A DNA stretch of 64,000 nt from CAVZMO01 sp963776195 (lineage in GTDB: Bacteria > Nitrospirota > Thermodesulfovibrionia > Thermodesulfovibrionales > SM23-35), in the NCBI GenBank assembly GCA_963776195.1, contig CAVZMO010000016.1, positions 71,362 to 135,361 of the forward strand, in the 5' to 3' direction. Numbering within the stretch: the stretch's first letter is position 1; every line of letters starts with the position of its first letter. Below, in pieces: positions 15,825 through 23,550 of the stretch. The notes below the pieces were generated by a model that had not been told where the DNA came from, did not search any database, and was given only the letters and a program-made list of their open reading frames with translations. Made by a program: the position numbers and the translations under genes.

Positions 15825-18498
15825 TTCCTTGCTCACCTTCTCGGAGACGGATTATTCCCTGATTAAGCCTCTGAAGGTCGGTGACACCGCGCTTGAGGGG
15901 CAGGAATGGGACTTCGACACGAAAGTCATACAAGGAGACCTTATCCCGGCAGAGGCCCACAGGATCGCTTTTGGGCTCGATAAGCTCCATATCTATTTGC
16001 AATACAAGAAATTTGAGGACGGCAAGTGGAAATACTATTTCATCTTGCCGGTCCAATATGAAATCCCGGCCAAAGCCAAAGTGTATTTCGTAACGGGCGG
16101 ACGCAAGGTTACGGTCACGAACGGGGACATAACAGAAGTGTATGGCAATATCGTCAGCGTCGCCGATTTCTGGCAAAGGGTGAAGGACAGTTCGGCCCTT
16201 CTTGAGCCGCTTAACGCATCAATCGACACTTCGCGCCATGCCGACAGCCCGGCTCTTAGGGAATTCGCTACGAAGACAGACGCTTATTTCCTGCCTTCTT
16301 ATAAGGGGACTGGCTCGTCCGAATTTGCCGGAGAGCTGGACAGCATCGTCGTGAATAACAATGCGAAGACAGAGCTCATTGAAATTAAGTGTGTCGATAA
16401 CTCCTATGTCGGTGCCGAGATATGGGACGTTAAAGGCTCTTCCTCCGGCGATATGGGGCAAGTAAAGTCGGGGATCCTCGTAAACTTCGGTTCTCTCGCC
16501 TTTACGGTACCTCAGAAGTTTCCCGATGATTACGGATCGGAACGGGAGGACTGGTCCTATAAAGTCAGCTATGCGTCACGGGCTGCTGGAACAACGCCGC
16601 CCGCGATCTGCCTTGCTATGCGTCTCGGGATCAACGCAAAGACGCAGACACTTCAGCTTGAATACAAAAGAAAGCCGCCGGAGTGCATATGCCCTCCCGC
16701 GACTTTCTCAGAAAGATGTTTAGGACTCTCAGCGGAAGGAGGTGAGATAGGAATGGCATACACGGTACCGGATTTAATATTCTGGACTGACGTGAAAATA
16801 GAGACAATGGTCGAGCCCCATAATTACCCCTGGGGATGGGCAGAGGCTTTGGAGGGACGTGTCCCGATTACTCCCGGTGGTACGTCGATAGCAGGCGATT
16901 ACAGTTATTTAGCGGCATCGAGGCCCTACGTTACCATGTTCAAGGCGCTGGCCGGTCGCATCATGGCACTTACAGAAGACGCGCCCGCGCAGCTGCAGAC
17001 AATGGTAGACCAGTACAAAACTCTTGTCGCAAGTATCTTTGTGACCTCTTGGACTTACTGGCAAACCCAAGACAGCGACGCGAAGGCAACGGAGCATTAT
17101 GCCGTATTTGACATGACATACAACACAACTCTTTATTTATCTCTGACGGAGATTGTTTTAAATTACGAGCGCACCTACGGCTTAAAAAAAAATAGGATCA
17201 TCGCGCCCGGCACTTGTTGGACTGACGCGCAGGGGGAGTATTATTGGGAAGTCCGTGGGGCCAAGGCATATTTGCCCGCTTTCACGGATGTCCCCTTTTA
17301 TTCGACAGTCAAGTCCGGAGACAGCTATATCAATACGAAGGAGTTTGCCTTTCTTATCTCGACTCCTTGCGCGGGAACACTTATTGAAGGCGATAAGATC
17401 ACCGTCGAGATCGGCGGGATCGAGATCGCACGCACTTATCAGCTCGGAGATGTAACCTATTTGCCCACGATCGCCGCTCAAAACCTCTATCTTCACGGAG
17501 GTATCAACGGCGATGATCTTTATACTTTCGAGATTAAAGGCTCGATCAACAGCTTTCCTAATTATTCCCTCGATCGGAATAATCCCGAAGAGTATTACAC
17601 TCCTCAGCTCTCCTTCCGGATAGACGACGGCATTATCAGGTTCCAGGTCGGCGACCTGTTTGAGTTCGCGATCGAGGGCGGCCGCTTCATCTGGAGAAAG
17701 GACGGCGGGGCATGGTCTTCTCCTATGCAAATCAAGCCGGAGATCCAGCCCTTCGACAGCGGGCTGCAGATAGGATTCGACTTCGGGGTGAGCCCATCCT
17801 TTATGCAAAACGACGTGTGGGAGATTTTCTGTATGCAAGAAAACAGAGCGGAGAATCTAACGACTCCCTGGCCGCAACGATGGAAAGGGGCGGGCAACAT
17901 TGTTTTCACTTTTCCGGCGGCCGTCACGGTCGACGCCCTGATAATCGATCTTCACGATCTGTCCGGGACAGTAACGTTTCAGGCCTCCGACTTCAGCGAC
18001 TTTCATGTGCTTTTGCACACCGAGGTTTTAACGATCTCCGCATTGATATGCAAGCTGTACAGCGTCCCGATAATAGCGAGATATTTCCGGCTGGTCATGA
18101 CCGGCGAGCGGTCCATCGGGTACATTTTCCTCGGCAATAGAATGCAGTTCTCCCTTTCCGCCGATCACGTCAGGCCCCTCAAGAGATACACGATGTCCAG
18201 ACAGGAGTCGAAAACTACATTCAGCTTGTTTAATTATCTCAGAGAGGGCTACATGGTCGAATATAATTCCTTCATCAAAAACGAGGACTACGTTAAGCTT
18301 GATGATCTGCTCGGGTACCTGAAAACGAATAACGATATGCCCTTTTATTTCGTCGCCAACTCGGATTATCCCGACAAGCTTTCTCTCCGCGCGGTAATCG
18401 ATATCGACAACATCGAACCCGGCAGCGATATAGACCTTAACGCTCCAGAGGCCAATAGGCTTTACACAATTTCGCTTCCGATCAGGGGAGTGGCTTAA
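15799..18498 (+). CDS. Large distal tail structural protein
   Basis: The open frame extends upstream to 15607, but those 64 residues are Arg/Pro-rich and out of frame with the gene at 15408, so ATG 15799 is the earliest sensible start. The protein (about 899 residues) begins RFSILVDDSLL. It contains EGQEWDFDTKVI, the strand pair VYFVTGGRKVTV, a central EIGMAYTVPDLIFW segment and many tryptophan-containing strands. I recall similar long proteins downstream of tape measures, but cannot name a family. A perfect Shine-Dalgarno plus ATG inside the gene (16741-16755) could give a shorter product. Confidence 0.6.
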   Translation: MRFSILVDDSLLTFSETDYSLIKPLKVGDTALEGQEWDFDTKVIQGDLIPAEAHRIAFGLDKLHIYLQYKKFEDGKWKYYFILPVQYEIPAKAKVYFVTGGRKVTVTNGDITEVYGNIVSVADFWQRVKDSSALLEPLNASIDTSRHADSPALREFATKTDAYFLPSYKGTGSSEFAGELDSIVVNNNAKTELIEIKCVDNSYVGAEIWDVKGSSSGDMGQVKSGILVNFGSLAFTVPQKFPDDYGSEREDWSYKVSYASRAAGTTPPAICLAMRLGINAKTQTLQLEYKRKPPECICPPATFSERCLGLSAEGGEIGMAYTVPDLIFWTDVKIETMVEPHNYPWGWAEALEGRVPITPGGTSIAGDYSYLAASRPYVTMFKALAGRIMALTEDAPAQLQTMVDQYKTLVASIFVTSWTYWQTQDSDAKATEHYAVFDMTYNTTLYLSLTEIVLNYERTYGLKKNRIIAPGTCWTDAQGEYYWEVRGAKAYLPAFTDVPFYSTVKSGDSYINTKEFAFLISTPCAGTLIEGDKITVEIGGIEIARTYQLGDVTYLPTIAAQNLYLHGGINGDDLYTFEIKGSINSFPNYSLDRNNPEEYYTPQLSFRIDDGIIRFQVGDLFEFAIEGGRFIWRKDGGAWSSPMQIKPEIQPFDSGLQIGFDFGVSPSFMQNDVWEIFCMQENRAENLTTPWPQRWKGAGNIVFTFPAAVTVDALIIDLHDLSGTVTFQASDFSDFHVLLHTEVLTISALICKLYSVPIIARYFRLVMTGERSIGYIFLGNRMQFSLSADHVRPLKRYTMSRQESKTTFSLFNYLREGYMVEYNSFIKNEDYVKLDDLLGYLKTNNDMPFYFVANSDYPDKLSLRAVIDIDNIEPGSDIDLNAPEANRLYTISLPIRGVA
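16735..16755 (+). promoter_or_regulatory. Internal in-frame ribosome binding site and ATG
   Basis: AAGGAGGTGA is followed, 8-9 nt later, by an in-frame ATG at 16753 within the large tail gene. Starting here would give a product of about 581 residues covering the C-terminal two-thirds. Confidence 0.35.
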
Positions 18499-18861
18499 TT
18501 GTTAAAAATCGATCTCCAGATTTTACGCGCAATCGAAGAGGGCGTGAATCCACAGAAGAAAATTAAGGTCTACTGGCAAGAGGCGGAGCTATATACCGAG
18601 GATGACTATCTCCTCAACATCGGAGATCTCAATACGAGCATATCCAGGGGATCCTACGAGATTGCAAATACCACCGTGACACTGAAAAACCAGGATTATT
18701 ATTTTTCCCGCCGTCTTCACCGCGAACGGCCGAATAATAAACTTGTTGAAATATTTATGCAGATCGCCGGAAAGGACATGCTTTTCTTCCGAGGCATTAT
18801 CCCGCTGTCCGGTGGATGGACATTAACGGAAATGCTGCTGACACTAAATATAAACGCATAG
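18499..18861 (+). CDS. Phage tail protein
   Basis: This 120-residue protein starts at TTG immediately after the stop of the large tail gene. The sequence NIGDLNTSISRGSYEIANTT, followed by VTLKNQDYYFSRRL, looks like a small beta-rich tail hub or tip domain. GTGGCT runs into the start and no strong Shine-Dalgarno is seen, so translational coupling is likely. A GGGAGG motif for the next gene lies right after its stop. No family name is claimed. Confidence 0.5.
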   Translation: MLKIDLQILRAIEEGVNPQKKIKVYWQEAELYTEDDYLLNIGDLNTSISRGSYEIANTTVTLKNQDYYFSRRLHRERPNNKLVEIFMQIAGKDMLFFRGIIPLSGGWTLTEMLLTLNINA

Positions 18862-18872
18862 GGAGGTTTGAT

Positions 18873-19178
18873 ATGGCTGACGTATTTACAAGGAAAGGTT
18901 TTGACGGTTCAGGCTGGAACATCGATTTGGGGGACTCGGATTTCCTCGCGCCGATGGGAGTTAATTTCGGGAACGGGATATCGGTCGCAGGTTTTCAAAG
19001 CAGCACACACAAAACCGACAGCGGCATGACAACGGACGGCTGTGATCCGGACCACGTACGGAACTGCAAATATATTGCTCCAACGCAGGTTTCTTTAATG
19101 GAAGGCGCCGCCGTCGACCTTAAACCAGACGAATGTCGGAGAAAACGACTGCACGCTGAGATGGAGCTATGCCGATGA
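18873..19178 (+). CDS. Phage structural protein, N-terminal part (frameshifted gene)
   Basis: ATG at 18873 follows GGGAGG. The first 80 residues (MADVFTRKGFDGSGW onward) read well to GAAVDL, after which composition becomes Arg/Lys/Glu-rich and ends. Removing one A from AAA at 19122-19124 gives DLNQTNVGENDCTLRWSY and joins the ORF at 19198. The complete product would be about 207 residues. Likely a tail-tip or decoration protein; no family recognised. Confidence 0.5.
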   Translation: MADVFTRKGFDGSGWNIDLGDSDFLAPMGVNFGNGISVAGFQSSTHKTDSGMTTDGCDPDHVRNCKYIAPTQVSLMEGAAVDLKPDECRRKRLHAEMELCR

Positions 19179-19197
19179 TGCTCCCGCGAATACGGCA

Positions 19198-19497
19198 TTG
19201 TCAAACGTGTTTCTCTTTGCGTACGACGGCTCCATACCTGCAAACCCGCCTGTTGGTCTCAAGGTGCTCGCTTTCGAGCGGAGATCCGACGCGATCCTGA
19301 AGGACCGGGACTCGGATACGCCAGGTGATGGCGGCGCATGGGATTCAGTCAAAGGAATCGGTGGAGCTGCAAATGCCTTGATATGCTCGGAGAGGAATTC
19401 GGCAGCCACGCATTATTTTTATTTCGGGCTATCCGTATCGCCGACTTCGAAGGGGCAGAAATCCGCAAAACTACGCCTGGAATTTGACGCGCAGTAA
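19198..19497 (+). pseudogene. Phage structural protein, C-terminal part
   Basis: This fragment continues the gene begun at 18873 (SNVFLFAYDGSIPANPPVG onward). It ends SAKLRLEFDAQ, with the stop overlapping the ATG of the next gene. The internal ATG/TTG start lacks a ribosome site. The strand-rich sequence with HYFYFGLSVSPTS suggests a beta sandwich of the kind that ends in a surface-exposed tail part. Confidence 0.5.
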
Positions 19498-19835
19498 TGG
19501 GGATCGTAAGCGTAACATCCTGGCATATTATTTTGCAGTGCGGCGAAGTCCTGCACGGGAGTGATGTAGGTTCTTTTGTCAACGTAAAAACCCGCACCGA
19601 CATTAAAGACCTTTATGTCGAGAGCGGCGCCGGAAAAATCTACGCGGTCAAAAGAAAGGAAGGCAGGCCGCCCCTGTCCTTCGATTTCTTTATTCACATA
19701 ATCAAAGAGGACGACGGAAGGCAGGAAGCATACTGGAAGCTTATAACGAATTATCCCGACTGCACGTTCATCAAACACGTCCAGCGAAACGGTAAATGCC
19801 GCATCGAGACAAAAAATGGCGACAAGCGATCTTGA
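19497..19835 (+). CDS. Small phage tail protein
   Basis: This 112-residue protein starts at TAATG overlap. It contains HGSDVGSFVNVKTRTDI and a helical region around EDDGRQEAYWKLI. It ends GKCRIETKNGDKRS, where its last 20 nt overlap the start of a duplicated module in the next gene. It may originally have continued into the hub protein body that follows the module (inference). Confidence 0.45.
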   Translation: MGIVSVTSWHIILQCGEVLHGSDVGSFVNVKTRTDIKDLYVESGAGKIYAVKRKEGRPPLSFDFFIHIIKEDDGRQEAYWKLITNYPDCTFIKHVQRNGKCRIETKNGDKRS

Positions 19836-20052
19836 GCTTATCCTTATAGGGAAAACGACCACTGAGCAGGATCTTATCCTCCAGGGGATCGGACACCCGG
19901 GGGATGGCCTGTCTTTAATCCTGACCGGCATTACAGCTTTAGATGACGACCTCAGCATAAGCCTGGATACCAAGCCCTACGACGAGCAGGGCATCATAAC
20001 GGGCGGGCCGAAAACTCAGAGTGAATGCGGCATTCTCCTTAAGAGCATCGAG
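19816..20052 (+). repeat. Copy 1 of duplicated 80-90 residue coding module
   Basis: The encoded residues 1-79 align with residues about 13-91 of the next protein, sharing EQ, LQGIGHPG, GIT, the ECG and a final LL motif at equal spacing. The copies are clearly diverged at DNA level, so this is not an assembly duplication. Confidence 0.65.
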
Positions 20053-20658
20053 GTCAGCAGGAAGAGGCTTGCGCTCTTAGACATCATCAATCTTCGAACG
20101 ACGGCCGTTTATCGCAACCCGAGGGATATATCCTATCTCTCAATCATCTGCGGAGATTTTTCTCGCACTAAAATACCATGTACGCCGCTTGATAAGGACG
20201 GATATTTATATCACGCAAGCGATCTGCCTATGCAGAGCATCTCCCAGGTGTACGTCGAGGGGAGTCCCCAGACGTTCGGATATGTGGCATATCCAGCCTA
20301 TCAGGACGAAACTGGCCGGTCGGTGGCAATCGTGAAGTTCGACGAGCCACAGTATGACAAACAAGTTTCGATTTCCGGTAAGGGCGCTATGAATCTGGAT
20401 ACCGGTGAGCTTATCGAAAATCCCGCGCAGCTCGTCAGTCTGATCCTTCTAAATGTGCAGGGATACGACGAGGACGCAATCGACGCCGGCGAGATGTCCC
20501 GGTTCTATGCAGATTGTTTGCTCGAAGAAATCAAGGTTGCCTGTGTCCTCAATTCTCCGGTAACGATAAAAGATTTTTTCGACGAGCTTTCTTTAAACAT
20601 TCATAGCCACTGGATGATCTCAGACGGAAAATCGGTGATGAGGTTGAAATGGCTCTAA
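19816..20658 (+). CDS. Tail hub protein part A with N-terminal LILxG module
   Basis: This 280-residue protein has two parts. Residues 1-79 form a module of short LIL-containing strands (DLELILIG, DLILQG, LSLILTG) ending ECGILLKSIE. Residues 80-280 look like a siphophage tail hub segment, with IICGDFSRTKIPCTPLD, HASDLPMQSISQVYV and YPAYQDETGRSVAIVKFDEP. The protein stops at HSHWMISDGKSVMRLKW plus Leu, where a hub protein would be expected to continue. The next gene restarts 10 nt earlier in another frame with a second copy of the module. The hub assignment is pattern-based. Confidence 0.55.
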   Translation: MATSDLELILIGKTTTEQDLILQGIGHPGDGLSLILTGITALDDDLSISLDTKPYDEQGIITGGPKTQSECGILLKSIEVSRKRLALLDIINLRTTAVYRNPRDISYLSIICGDFSRTKIPCTPLDKDGYLYHASDLPMQSISQVYVEGSPQTFGYVAYPAYQDETGRSVAIVKFDEPQYDKQVSISGKGAMNLDTGELIENPAQLVSLILLNVQGYDEDAIDAGEMSRFYADCLLEEIKVACVLNSPVTIKDFFDELSLNIHSHWMISDGKSVMRLKWL

Positions 20659-20921
20659 AAGATAACGATCTCGGTCTTATCCTCAGGAGCGACGGTTACA
20701 ATGAGCTCGATCTCATTCTCTTAGGAAGAACGACAGACGAACAGAACATTGTCCTTCAGGGGATCGGACATCCGGGTAATGAATTTTCCCTTATTATGGT
20801 AGGTATCACCGGAGTGGAGGACGAACTCCCTTTAATACTCACTGGTAAAAGATATAATGAAATGGCGATTCTTGCCGGCTCAAAGAGCAGCGATGAATGC
20901 GGGCTGCTCTTAAATGCGGTC
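20649..20921 (+). repeat. Copy 2 of duplicated 80-90 residue coding module
   Basis: Second copy, with about 12 extra N-terminal residues that add one further strand unit (LGLILRSDGYNELDLILLG). Both copies begin with an ATG overlapping the previous stop codon and run in frame into hub sequence. Confidence 0.65.
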
Positions 20922-21635
20922 GACCCAACTAAAGGCTATCAGTTTACAGACATTACGGATTTCTCGCTCACCTCCGGCGCGATCATCAATGAAATCACGA
21001 TAAATTATGCTTATGATCAGGTGGACGGAAAGCCTACCGCCGCGATCACGAAACACAATCCATTGTCGAAGCTGCTGTACGGTACCGCACGACAGACGTT
21101 AGACCTCAAAATGATTCAAGGCTCACGCCAGGCCGAGAAGATCGCTGACGCTATCCTTTTTACTTCATCAATTCCGGAAAGTATTGCATCTTTTACGCAT
21201 GACATGAGGAGCATCCACATCGAGGTCGGAGACGATGTGACCATATCCCATCCTGCAGGGCTCGGAGCAAACGGCTATCAGGAAGCTTCCGCTTTTGTAT
21301 CCAAAAAAAGGCTGAAGGGCATCACGATCAACTACGAAGTGATTATGAAGGCCGTGGGGGATCTCTATTTACCCGAACTGCTTTCTCTTTCGCAAGTCGC
21401 CGGTACCGGTGAGTCCGGCATTAATATTCAATACGAAAACGGCGTCGCCACTATAACGATCTATGCCAAGGTACAAGGCAGCCCGCCCGTCGAGGGCGCC
21501 GAGGTCACGATCTCATCTATCCGAAAGATCACCGACAAGAAGGGCCAAGTAAGGTTTAACCTCTTACCCGGAAGATATACGGCTTATATAGAAGCTTCCG
21601 GATACGAAGACGCCGATATAACTTTTTCTGTCTAA
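20649..21635 (+). CDS. Tail hub protein part B with second LILxG module and Ig-like C-terminus
   Basis: This 328-residue protein starts with a diverged second copy of the module (residues 1-91; EQNIVLQGIGHPG and SSDECGLLLNAVD). Residues 92-255 read as the continuation of the hub body from part A (DPTKGYQFTDITDFSL, then INEITINYAYDQ). The last 65 residues are a carboxypeptidase-regulatory/PEGA-like beta sandwich (PPVEGAEVTISSI, LLPGRYTAYIEASGYED). It is the last clear structural gene of the prophage. Confidence 0.55.
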   Translation: MALKDNDLGLILRSDGYNELDLILLGRTTDEQNIVLQGIGHPGNEFSLIMVGITGVEDELPLILTGKRYNEMAILAGSKSSDECGLLLNAVDPTKGYQFTDITDFSLTSGAIINEITINYAYDQVDGKPTAAITKHNPLSKLLYGTARQTLDLKMIQGSRQAEKIADAILFTSSIPESIASFTHDMRSIHIEVGDDVTISHPAGLGANGYQEASAFVSKKRLKGITINYEVIMKAVGDLYLPELLSLSQVAGTGESGINIQYENGVATITIYAKVQGSPPVEGAEVTISSIRKITDKKGQVRFNLLPGRYTAYIEASGYEDADITFSV

Positions 21636-21658
21636 AATACTGTAAAATTAAGGCGACT

Positions 21659-21904
21659 ATGGAACACTTTGACGATCCGGATATTTTCCGTGCCATTAAA
21701 ATATTCAGAAAAGCCCTCGATAAATTAGTTCGCTCTATGGATGCATATGCAGAGCTTTACAAAAGCGGAAGCCGCAACCCTTTGGATGAATGGGCTGAAT
21801 ACAAATCTGCTGGTTGTCCTTACGGTCGAACTATTGAAGGGTTTGCGTTATGGATCGAGGAAAACGCCCGGCGTCATAAAGATACTAAGGAAAGATTGAA
21901 TTAA
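21659..21904 (+). CDS. Small hypothetical protein at prophage end
   Basis: This 81-residue helical protein with CPYGRTIEGFALWIEENA at residues 53-70 has no recognised family. It starts 24 bp after the hub gene, so it may be the last gene of the late operon. No strong Shine-Dalgarno is present (AAGGCG upstream). After it, 21905-22098 has no convincing gene. Confidence 0.45.
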   Translation: MEHFDDPDIFRAIKIFRKALDKLVRSMDAYAELYKSGSRNPLDEWAEYKSAGCPYGRTIEGFALWIEENARRHKDTKERLN

Positions 21905-22098
21905 GCCTGTCGCTTTCGCTGCCCACCATCAAGAAACCAACGAGTTGTGATATGTCTATTCACTGGCGTATCCGATGCAAATTGCGGTTTTATTTGAACA
22001 GATTACATAACAGAATTAAATAAAAGTTGCGACAAAGTTGCGACATCCAAGATAAATAACTTCTTCCATAAATTCCATAAACCGTTGGTATGAAAGAG
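21905..22098. other. Prophage right-end intergenic region
   Basis: No gene is supported here. The stretch is AT-rich. It contains a tandem GTTGCGACA pair at about 22026-22044 and ends at the 3' side of tRNA-Pro, where a phage attachment site would be expected. The matching other end is outside the window, so the att core cannot be defined. Confidence 0.4.
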
Positions 22099-22172
22099 TC
22101 GGGGCGAACAGATTTGAACTGTCGACCACTCGCACCCCAAGCGAGTGCGCTACCAGGCTGCGCTACGCCCCG
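22099..22172 (-). tRNA. tRNA-Pro (GGG)
   Basis: The reverse strand folds as a full tRNA: acceptor CGGGGCG pairs with CGCCCCG, the D-loop has AGCCTGGTAGC, the anticodon loop is TTGGGGT (anticodon GGG) and the T-loop has GTTCAAATC. CCA is not encoded. Its 3' end faces the prophage, which is the classic integration side. Read on the other strand it translates SGRTDLNCRPLAP, a peptide known from the C-termini of integrases that run through tRNA genes. Confidence 0.95.
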
Positions 22173-22184
22173 ATTTTAATGATT

Positions 22185-22577
22185 TTACTGGAGTTGACTC
22201 AGTATTTCTCTGAGCCTCTTTTTGACGTGTTCGACTACCTTGGCGGGATGGCGAACTTCCTTTTTTTGTAAATCCTGGTCGGATTTGGCTTCAACACTCG
22301 CAAAGGCGAGCCCGAGTCTTTTCCTGACACCTTCTATCGTATATCTTTCCTGATATAAAAGCTTTTTTATCGAGAGAAGGAGTTCAACGTCTTTCTTTAT
22401 ATAGACCCGCTGTCCGGACTTGTTCTTTCTCGGTTTTAGAAAGGAGAACTCCGTCTCCCAATACCTCAGAACGTAAGGTTCCACGCCGATAATTTTACTC
22501 ACTTCTCCTATTTTGTAAAAAAGTTTATCCGGGAATGATATGAAGGTTTTTACGCCTTCTTGCGCAGGTTTATGCAT
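22185..22577 (-). CDS. MerR-family transcriptional regulator
   Basis: This 130-residue protein has an N-terminal MerR winged helix: FYKIGEVSKIIGVEPYVLRY then WETEF and KSGQRVYIKKDVE. A short helical tail follows that carries no Cys for metal sensing. It overlaps ihfA by 8 bp and precedes tRNA-Pro, an order often seen in Desulfobacterota and relatives, where this MerR-like protein accompanies IHF. The effector is unknown. The first about 12 residues could be absent if a later start is used. Confidence 0.85.
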   Translation of the reverse strand: MHKPAQEGVKTFISFPDKLFYKIGEVSKIIGVEPYVLRYWETEFSFLKPRKNKSGQRVYIKKDVELLLSIKKLLYQERYTIEGVRKRLGLAFASVEAKSDQDLQKKEVRHPAKVVEHVKKRLREILSQLQ

Positions 22578-22854
22578 TCTGCTTTTCCACCACAGACTTC
22601 AATTGATTGCTGGCCCTAAAAGTAATCACCCTCCTCGGTGTTATTTCAAGGTCGTCGCCCGTCTTCGGGTTCCTGCCTCTCCGCGACATTTTTTGTCTCA
22701 CATTGAATGTGCCGAATCCCGATATTTTAACGGATTCACCTTCAACAAATGCCTGTTTCATCGTATCGAACAATATTTCGATTATCTCCTGTGCCTCTTT
22801 TTTGGAGAGACCTATCTTCTCGAAAATTTTTTCTACCAGATCAGCTTTTGTCAT
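22570..22854 (-). CDS. ihfA: Integration host factor alpha subunit
   Basis: This 94-residue HU/IHF-family DNA-bending protein starts MTKADLVEKIFEKIGLSKKEA. It has the core GESVKISGFGTFNVRQK and the arm GRNPKTGDDLEITPRRVITF with the conserved Pro that intercalates into DNA. The alpha type is preferred because of TPRRVITFRAS and the ihfA-merR context. IHF also serves phage integration, and the gene lies next to a prophage end. An AT-rich promoter region (22860-23030) lies upstream, shared divergently with acpS. Confidence 0.9.
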   Translation of the reverse strand: MTKADLVEKIFEKIGLSKKEAQEIIEILFDTMKQAFVEGESVKISGFGTFNVRQKMSRRGRNPKTGDDLEITPRRVITFRASNQLKSVVEKQNA

Positions 22855-23033
22855 AAACTCCTACCTCAATTTTTCTTAATTATATTAAGGACATATATAC
22901 TTGTCAAGAAGAATTTAGTTTAAATTATTTAATATATTATCACAATTATACTATTTATTCATATTGATAAACCTTGCAAATGTCTAAAAATACTGATTAT
23001 GATTGATGAAATGAAAAGGGAACTTTCGACAAA

Positions 23034-23405
23034 ATGATATACGGAATCGGGGTAGACATCATCAAGATTGAACGGATGAAAGAGGTTATAGAGAAATGGG
23101 GTGATAAGTTTCTTGAGAGGGTATTTACTCGGAACGAGATCTCCTATTGCTATAAGAAACGCATTCCCTATCTCTCACTTTCGGTACGCTTTGCGGCAAA
23201 GGAAGCATTGATAAAGGCAATCGGTTCGGAGATATCCGTTGCTTTTACAGATATCGAGATCATGAATGCGGACACAGGAAAGCCTGTCTTAAGAATAAGC
23301 GGCAGGCTTCAGGATTTTTTTAATATAAAACAGATAAAGGCAGCCCACCTAAGCCTGAGTCACGAGCACGAATACGGCGTGGCATGCGTAGTGCTGGAAC
23401 AATAG
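23034..23405 (+). CDS. acpS: Holo-[acyl-carrier-protein] synthase
   Basis: This 123-residue enzyme transfers 4'-phosphopantetheine from CoA to acyl carrier protein. The metal-binding Asp is in GIGVDIIKIERM, and the second motif RFAAKEALIKAIG holds the Glu and Lys of the active site. The C-terminal LSLSHEHEYGVACVV is typical. Length matches the bacterial AcpS family. It reads divergently from ihfA, and no operon partner follows. Confidence 0.93.
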   Translation: MIYGIGVDIIKIERMKEVIEKWGDKFLERVFTRNEISYCYKKRIPYLSLSVRFAAKEALIKAIGSEISVAFTDIEIMNADTGKPVLRISGRLQDFFNIKQIKAAHLSLSHEHEYGVACVVLEQ

Positions 23406-23550
23406 AAATATTTCATGCGGGTTCACTTGAAATTTCAGGAATGTGAATGCATCTCCAAAATCAACGAATTGAAGGGGCTTGACTATATTGGTTCGGGTCC
23501 CTAATATATTTTATTCCTTTCCATGAATATTTTTTATACCTGGAGGTAAA

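Noticed and set aside
19816..20921. Duplicated modules as inteins
   Set aside because: No HINT-type start (Cys/Ser with block A) or His-Asn end is present, and each module contains a reading-frame restart rather than an uninterrupted frame.
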